From contig JBMYXZ010000018.1 of assembly GCA_049608925.1 (NCBI GenBank), forward strand, positions 1 through 17,686: DNA of 17,686 nucleotides, written 5' to 3'. The notes below the pieces were generated by a model. It did not search any database and had not been told where the DNA came from. It worked only from the letters and a program-made list of their open reading frames with translations. Position 1 is the stretch's first letter. Each line of letters opens with the position of its first letter. The position numbers and the translations under genes were made by a program. Positions 14,267-17,686 of the stretch are shown here, piece by piece. Source of the DNA: JBMYXZ01 sp049608925. GTDB lineage: Bacteria; Pseudomonadota; Alphaproteobacteria; JAGOMX01.

Positions 14267-14295
14267 AATATAGTGGCCTTGCGAATTTTTGTCAA
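14267..14295 (-). promoter_or_regulatory. Near-consensus promoter for the MFS-epimerase unit
   Basis: On the minus strand TTGACA (14290-14295), exactly 17 bp, and TATATT (14267-14272) give an almost ideal sigma70 promoter. Transcription would start near 14260, about 26 bases before the TTG start of the MFS gene. It may also feed the epimerase and atp genes by read-through. Confidence 0.75.
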
Positions 14296-14308
14296 AAAGT
14301 GATACAAT
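14279..14308 (+). promoter_or_regulatory. Divergent promoter for the hypothetical protein and sdhE
   Basis: TTGCGA (14279-14284), 18 bp, TACAAT (14303-14308) predicts a start near 14315. This leaves a leader of about 23 bases before the ATG at 14338. The boxes interleave with those of the minus-strand promoter, so the two directions probably compete for polymerase. Confidence 0.55.
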
Positions 14309-14337
14309 TTGCCAGTTTTAAAGAAAATGAGAAACAT

Positions 14338-14922
14338 ATGCAGGCAGGTATTCTGTTCATGCTTTTGTCCCTGATGGGGTTTGAGGCAACCGGAAAAAGC
14401 AAGGTGGACCATGAGGCGTCTCCCCCAAAAGGGCGCGTTATGGCTTTTGCATCCAATTCATATAAGGTTAGTTCCCTATACTCTAGGCATTATACTAGGA
14501 AAAAGTATGCAAAATTTTCTGGTAATCAATTAACGGTTTCAGACATTGAATCTGGGATGGTGCAGGTTCCCTTTGATTCAATGGAAGTAGAAATCACCGA
14601 GATGGACGGAATTGCTGACCAAAAGCTTGGGATGGGTGGATCGACTCATCATCAATATCATATCTCTATTGTTAACCCGGCGACTTCTGCTGTTTACGGC
14701 ACTCTGCAAGTGCTGCTGAATGGTGAGGCAAGCAATGCGGGGGCGTTAGGTGCACAAAAGCTTAGTGTTAAAGATTTTATGAAATGGTTTATGACTGTTG
14801 CCTTCGGCGGCCTAGGGGCTGAGGAGTCAAGCTCGGCGGACGATATGTTTGATGCATCTGACGATCATGCAGAAGACCAAGACTATGAGCTTCAAGAAAT
14901 AAGCAGCTTAGATGACGAATGA
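14338..14922 (+). CDS. Hypothetical protein, possibly exported, with acidic C-terminus
   Basis: I do not recognise a family for this 194-residue protein. It begins with a hydrophobic segment (about residues 2-17, QAGILFMLLSLMGFEA) that could be a signal peptide, though it lacks a basic n-region. A basic patch (SRHYTRKKYAKF) and a polar, probably beta-rich middle follow. Next is a hydrophobic stretch (KDFMKWFMTVAFGGLGA) and a strongly acidic tail of about 40 residues rich in Asp, Glu and Ser. The ATG at 14338 is chosen because GAG lies about seven bases upstream. An in-frame GTG at 14299 would fall inside the predicted promoter and has no ribosome site. Its last 11 bp overlap sdhE, so translation is coupled. 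Confidence 0.72.
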   Translation: MQAGILFMLLSLMGFEATGKSKVDHEASPPKGRVMAFASNSYKVSSLYSRHYTRKKYAKFSGNQLTVSDIESGMVQVPFDSMEVEITEMDGIADQKLGMGGSTHHQYHISIVNPATSAVYGTLQVLLNGEASNAGALGAQKLSVKDFMKWFMTVAFGGLGAEESSSADDMFDASDDHAEDQDYELQEISSLDDE

Positions 14923-15175
14923 GATTGTGAAGCGACTGCGATATCTGTCGCACCACCGCAGCATGAAGGAAGCCGATAAGCTGATCGGCGACTTTTGTGA
15001 CGACTGTTTAGATTCTCTTGAAGGTGACGCGTTAATGCAATTTCAAGCGCTGCTTGAGGAAAACGACCCAGATATCTTTGATTGGATCTATGATCGCGAG
15101 GCATTGCCGGATCGCCATGACAACGCCGTATACGCCAGAATGAAAAAATTTGTGAAAGAAAGAGCAGGAATATAA
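14912..15175 (+). CDS. sdhE: SdhE-type FAD assembly factor (succinate dehydrogenase), DUF339
   Basis: SdhE (Sdh5 in mitochondria) promotes covalent attachment of FAD to the SdhA subunit of succinate dehydrogenase. The 87 residues match the family: a short helical bundle with KRLRYLSHHRSMKEADKLIG near the N-terminus, then YDREALPDRHD. The conserved family signature RGxxE reads Arg16-Ser17-Met-Lys-Glu20 here; Arg and Glu are kept, but the Gly is Ser. Length, position of the motif and the alternating aromatic/acidic C-terminal half support the call despite this change. The ATG at 14912 overlaps the upstream gene by 11 bp. No sdh genes are nearby. A terminator-like structure follows directly. Confidence 0.85.
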   Translation: MTNEIVKRLRYLSHHRSMKEADKLIGDFCDDCLDSLEGDALMQFQALLEENDPDIFDWIYDREALPDRHDNAVYARMKKFVKERAGI

Positions 15176-15206
15176 AAAAATCCCCTTGCATTTGGGAATT
15201 TTTTTA
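15176..15206 (+). terminator. Terminator after sdhE
   Basis: Just after the sdhE stop comes an A-run, TCCC (15181-15184), a nine-base loop, GGGA (15194-15197), then a T-run. The AT flanks can extend the stem with a bulge. Because both sides have homopolymer runs it could work in both directions, although no minus-strand gene ends here. Confidence 0.55.
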
Positions 15207-15213
15207 CTAATAT
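15186..15213 (+). promoter_or_regulatory. Candidate promoter of tRNA-Thr
   Basis: TTGCAT (15186-15191), 16 bp, TAATAT (15208-15213) would start transcription near 15220, seven bases before the mature tRNA. The -35 falls in the loop of the preceding terminator, an economical overlap. Confidence 0.45.
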
Positions 15214-15226
15214 GAAGTCATCTTTT

Positions 15227-15302
15227 GCCGGATTAGCTCAGTTGGTAGAGCAACTGATTTGTAATCAGTGGGTCGGCGGTTCGAATCCGTCATCCGGCAC
15301 CA
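15227..15302 (+). tRNA. tRNA-Thr (anticodon TGT)
   Basis: All arms fold cleanly. The acceptor GCCGGAT (15227-15233) pairs with ATCCGGC (15292-15298), and the D stem GCTC pairs with GAGC. The anticodon arm is ACTGA, loop TTTGTAA, TCAGT, which puts TGT at the anticodon and reads ACA (Thr). The T arm GGCGG, loop TTCGAAT, CCGTC pairs with one wobble. The CCA end is encoded (15300-15302), with discriminator A. I see no introns, integrase or partial repeat of its 3' end nearby, so it is not an obvious island attachment site. Confidence 0.97.
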
Positions 15303-15329
15303 CATACTTTCACCATATTTCCTGAAATA

Positions 15330-17686
15330 TTACTTCTTAAACACGTATCGTGTATAGAACCAGCTTAGCCCAATCAGCGTTATACCCAGCCCTAGGAAGG
15401 ACATCACGCGAAGAAGGCCTTCAAGGTTTGACGCATCATACAAAAAGACTTTTGAGACCGTCAGTACCATGGTGCCAAGTGATGCATAGCGCAGCATCTT
15501 GTCTTTCTGCATAATGCCTGCTGTCAGCAGAGACACTCCAATTAACAGCCAGGCTATGGAATAAGAATATGTTTCTGGGTCTGAATCGGTCACAACATTT
15601 AACAATGGTCCCGCAAAGAAAAAGCGAATGTTATAGCTGACCCATACGAACAGCAGTATCAAGGCAAATCCTTTGGCATATGGCTGCCATTCTTGCAGCT
15701 TGATATACGCCAGTTCGCGGCTGGCAAGCAACATGCCAATTATTGGCAAGCCATAGGGCAAAGCAAGGGTATTAAAGATTGGATAGCCCTGGATTTCGAT
15801 GCTGTATAGCAAGGGGTTATGCATTGCAAAATCTAGGAACATTATACGACCCACACCATAAACCAGCAGCAAAAGCCCAGTTAAGGCAATGCTTTTGCGG
15901 TTAAGGATGCGCCCAATAACTAGGCTGGTTGCGCCTATGGCAAACAGGGCACTGGTGAAAATACCGCGTGTTACAAACGCGCCCAAGTCCATAGTTGCAA
16001 TAAGAATTGGTACCAAGGCTGTGATCAGCACGACTGCAATGCTTTCAAGGGCGGTAGTAAGGTTGTCATCTTTTTCCTGGAGCAAGAAATAGCTTGCGGC
16101 AAAAAATAGAACAGCCGGAGCACCTATCTGTATTTGCGGCCATTCAAATTGATACGCACTGTTAGATGTGAAATGCCCCAACAGCATTGGCGCAACCAGC
16201 AGGCCAAAAATCACCAGTAAGACAGTGATTAATGGGCGGAAGACTTTTATAGGTATGCGGGTATTGATCCAGGAGATTGCTAGAATTTGTGCTGCCAGTA
16301 CAACAGGTAAGAATTGATATCCTTGGTCTATTGTGCAACCCAGGGTGATAAAGGCGGTTGTTGTGCAGGCAAACAATCCCTGCTCGATATCAGACGGCAT
16401 AAGCATTTTGCGGGTTCGGTCGAGGCAATAAATTAAGAAGGCAGCTATGGCAAAAGCTAGTACCTGCCAAAAATACTGGATGTGCACTTCGATAGCTTTG
16501 AAGTATGCCAATAAAAACATTACAGCAGGTGTAATGCTGGTCAAGGCAGCCCATGGAAGCGGCTTTTGTGAGCGCCACAACTGCATCAGCCCGGCAAGTA
16601 CATATATGGCGGTAAACAAGCATATTGCAATTGTGAGATGCACACTCTCAACAGGGGTCCATTGGGATAATAGGGCGCCTGTCAGCACCATGGATCCCAC
16701 CGGATACCAACCATAAATATGGGCATTAAAGTAGGCCAACGCAATTGTGCTAAGTGCAAGTAGGCTGTACAGGAACCATTCTTGTAGTCCAAAGTTGCTG
16801 ATGCTTAAAATAGCAGCTAGCAGAATCAGCGCGCCGCCTGAAGCCAAAACATTTGTCACATGCTGTAGGGTTGTATTTTCTTGTGTCCAGGCTTTAGTGG
16901 AGGCTAAAGCAATGGTGCCACAAACTGCAAGTAGGAACAACGATGGCCATAGAGTGTCTGCTGGGCTAAAGGCAAAGAAAATCCAAAAACCGACCCAGGC
17001 AAAGGTTCCCACCAAAGCCAGCAATGACAGAGCCCACCAGCGCTCTTTGCGAATGATCATCATAATACCTGCAAAGACAAGGTATAAATAGGTAAACAAT
17101 GTTGCAGGAGAAGATGAATCTGAGCCCACCATTAATGGGGTTAGAAAACCACCCAGCAAGCCTAGAACAGCCACAGGAGCTCCCAGTCTCAAGGACAGCA
17201 GAATGGCAACGAATGATATGCCCGCCATGGTAATAAAGCCCAACAGCTCGGGCAGCAAGTCATACAGGTTTATGGCTGCATATGTTGCAGCATAAAGAAC
17301 CACAATGCCAGCGCCTGCCAGAGTTTGTGATATTCGCCGTCCATTGGAAAAATCTGGCTTCAGGTGAATCGCATGCGCACCAGCCAGACAAATGACACCC
17401 AACAGGCCCCCTAGTGAGACACGAACCATGGGGCTTAATAGCTCGGCTTCAATGGAGTATTTAACCAAGAAATACCCGGCAAAGGCCAGGGCAATGCCGC
17501 CAATCCATACCGGCAATTTAACCCCCAATTGCTTTTCCATTGAATCATCGGCTGGACGCTTGGCGGGTTTTTTAGGTTTTGGTTTTGTCTTAGGCTTAGG
17601 CTGGGGTTTTTCTGTGAGTATTTTTTGATCTGGGATAGCAGTAGCTTTCGCGGTTTTAAGTGCTTTTGGCTTTCCGTCTCCCAGCA
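15330..17686 (-). CDS. Large DUF2339 family membrane protein, 5' end missing
   Basis: The visible 784 codons form one open frame running off the right edge. The ATG at 17540 is internal, because 48 further in-frame codons without a stop precede it up to the edge. These encode a Lys/Pro-rich linker (PQPKPKTKPKPKKPAKRPAD) before EKQLGVKLPVWIGGIALAFA. DUF2339 proteins have such a flexible N-terminal part in front of a very long array of membrane helices; here over twenty hydrophobic segments can be seen, with pairs spaced by short loops. Their function is unknown; suggestions of a role in envelope or transport remain untested. Lone minus-strand gene, convergent with tRNA-Thr; 27 bp separates the two. 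Confidence 0.88.
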   Translation of the reverse strand, partial: LGDGKPKALKTAKATAIPDQKILTEKPQPKPKTKPKPKKPAKRPADDSMEKQLGVKLPVWIGGIALAFAGYFLVKYSIEAELLSPMVRVSLGGLLGVICLAGAHAIHLKPDFSNGRRISQTLAGAGIVVLYAATYAAINLYDLLPELLGFITMAGISFVAILLSLRLGAPVAVLGLLGGFLTPLMVGSDSSSPATLFTYLYLVFAGIMMIIRKERWWALSLLALVGTFAWVGFWIFFAFSPADTLWPSLFLLAVCGTIALASTKAWTQENTTLQHVTNVLASGGALILLAAILSISNFGLQEWFLYSLLALSTIALAYFNAHIYGWYPVGSMVLTGALLSQWTPVESVHLTIAICLFTAIYVLAGLMQLWRSQKPLPWAALTSITPAVMFLLAYFKAIEVHIQYFWQVLAFAIAAFLIYCLDRTRKMLMPSDIEQGLFACTTTAFITLGCTIDQGYQFLPVVLAAQILAISWINTRIPIKVFRPLITVLLVIFGLLVAPMLLGHFTSNSAYQFEWPQIQIGAPAVLFFAASYFLLQEKDDNLTTALESIAVVLITALVPILIATMDLGAFVTRGIFTSALFAIGATSLVIGRILNRKSIALTGLLLLVYGVGRIMFLDFAMHNPLLYSIEIQGYPIFNTLALPYGLPIIGMLLASRELAYIKLQEWQPYAKGFALILLFVWVSYNIRFFFAGPLLNVVTDSDPETYSYSIAWLLIGVSLLTAGIMQKDKMLRYASLGTMVLTVSKVFLYDASNLEGLLRVMSFLGLGITLIGLSWFYTRYVFKK

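Noticed and set aside
15227..15302. tRNA-Thr as a genomic-island attachment site
   Set aside because: No integrase and no repeat of the tRNA 3' end seen within the window; flanking genes are ordinary chromosomal ones.
15315..15330. Inverted repeat ATATTTC/GAAATAT at the end of the DUF2339 gene
   Set aside because: Only AT pairs, a two-base gap and no T-run on either side, so a terminator call is not supported.

Overview
The window reads as a compact, gene-dense stretch of an alphaproteobacterial chromosome of moderate GC. It holds no insertion sequence, phage gene or CRISPR array. The strongest taxonomic clue is the F0 ATP synthase locus: the order a, c, b', b includes the duplicated b' subunit of Alphaproteobacteria and phototrophs, and no F1 genes are attached. 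A minimal PutA, an alphaproteobacterial type of flagellar rod cluster, SdhE and several MFS carriers fit a motile, possibly host-associated alphaproteobacterium such as a Holosporales or Rhodospirillales relative. That placement is inference.

Region 1-3387 (minus) holds the start of an MHS/ProP-type MFS transporter cut by the window edge, preceded by a bifunctional PutA without a DNA-binding domain: probably proline uptake and oxidation to glutamate. Region 3442-6356 is flagellar. fliP, fliO, a small helical protein and csrA run on the minus strand; flgB, flgC and fliE run on the plus strand from a shared 97-bp divergent region. Region 6361-9718 (minus) is a likely operon fah - maiA - MFS transporter - DUF3429 membrane protein. 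It covers the last two steps of tyrosine/homogentisate breakdown to fumarate and acetoacetate.

A plus-strand gene for the 4.5S signal recognition particle RNA with its own good promoter lies at 9781-9869. It faces the end of the atpB-atpE-atpF'-atpF operon (9891-11894, minus). Upstream of atpB on the same strand are a UDP-glucuronate 4-epimerase-like gene and an MFS carrier, which abut without a gap. The MFS carrier starts at TTG behind a near-consensus promoter (TTGACA, 17 bp, TATATT). This promoter overlaps a divergent one serving an unrecognised, possibly exported protein with an acidic tail and sdhE. A terminator, tRNA-Thr(TGT) with encoded CCA, and a convergent large DUF2339 membrane protein open at the right window edge complete the window.

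Most of the content is core metabolism, motility and energy conservation. I do not see a convincing new defence, mobile or secretion system. The items most worth a second look are the unrecognised protein coupled to sdhE, the SdhE variant with Ser in place of the motif glycine, the small protein between csrA and fliO, the divergent FlgB/FlgC N-termini, and the layout around the 4.5S RNA.
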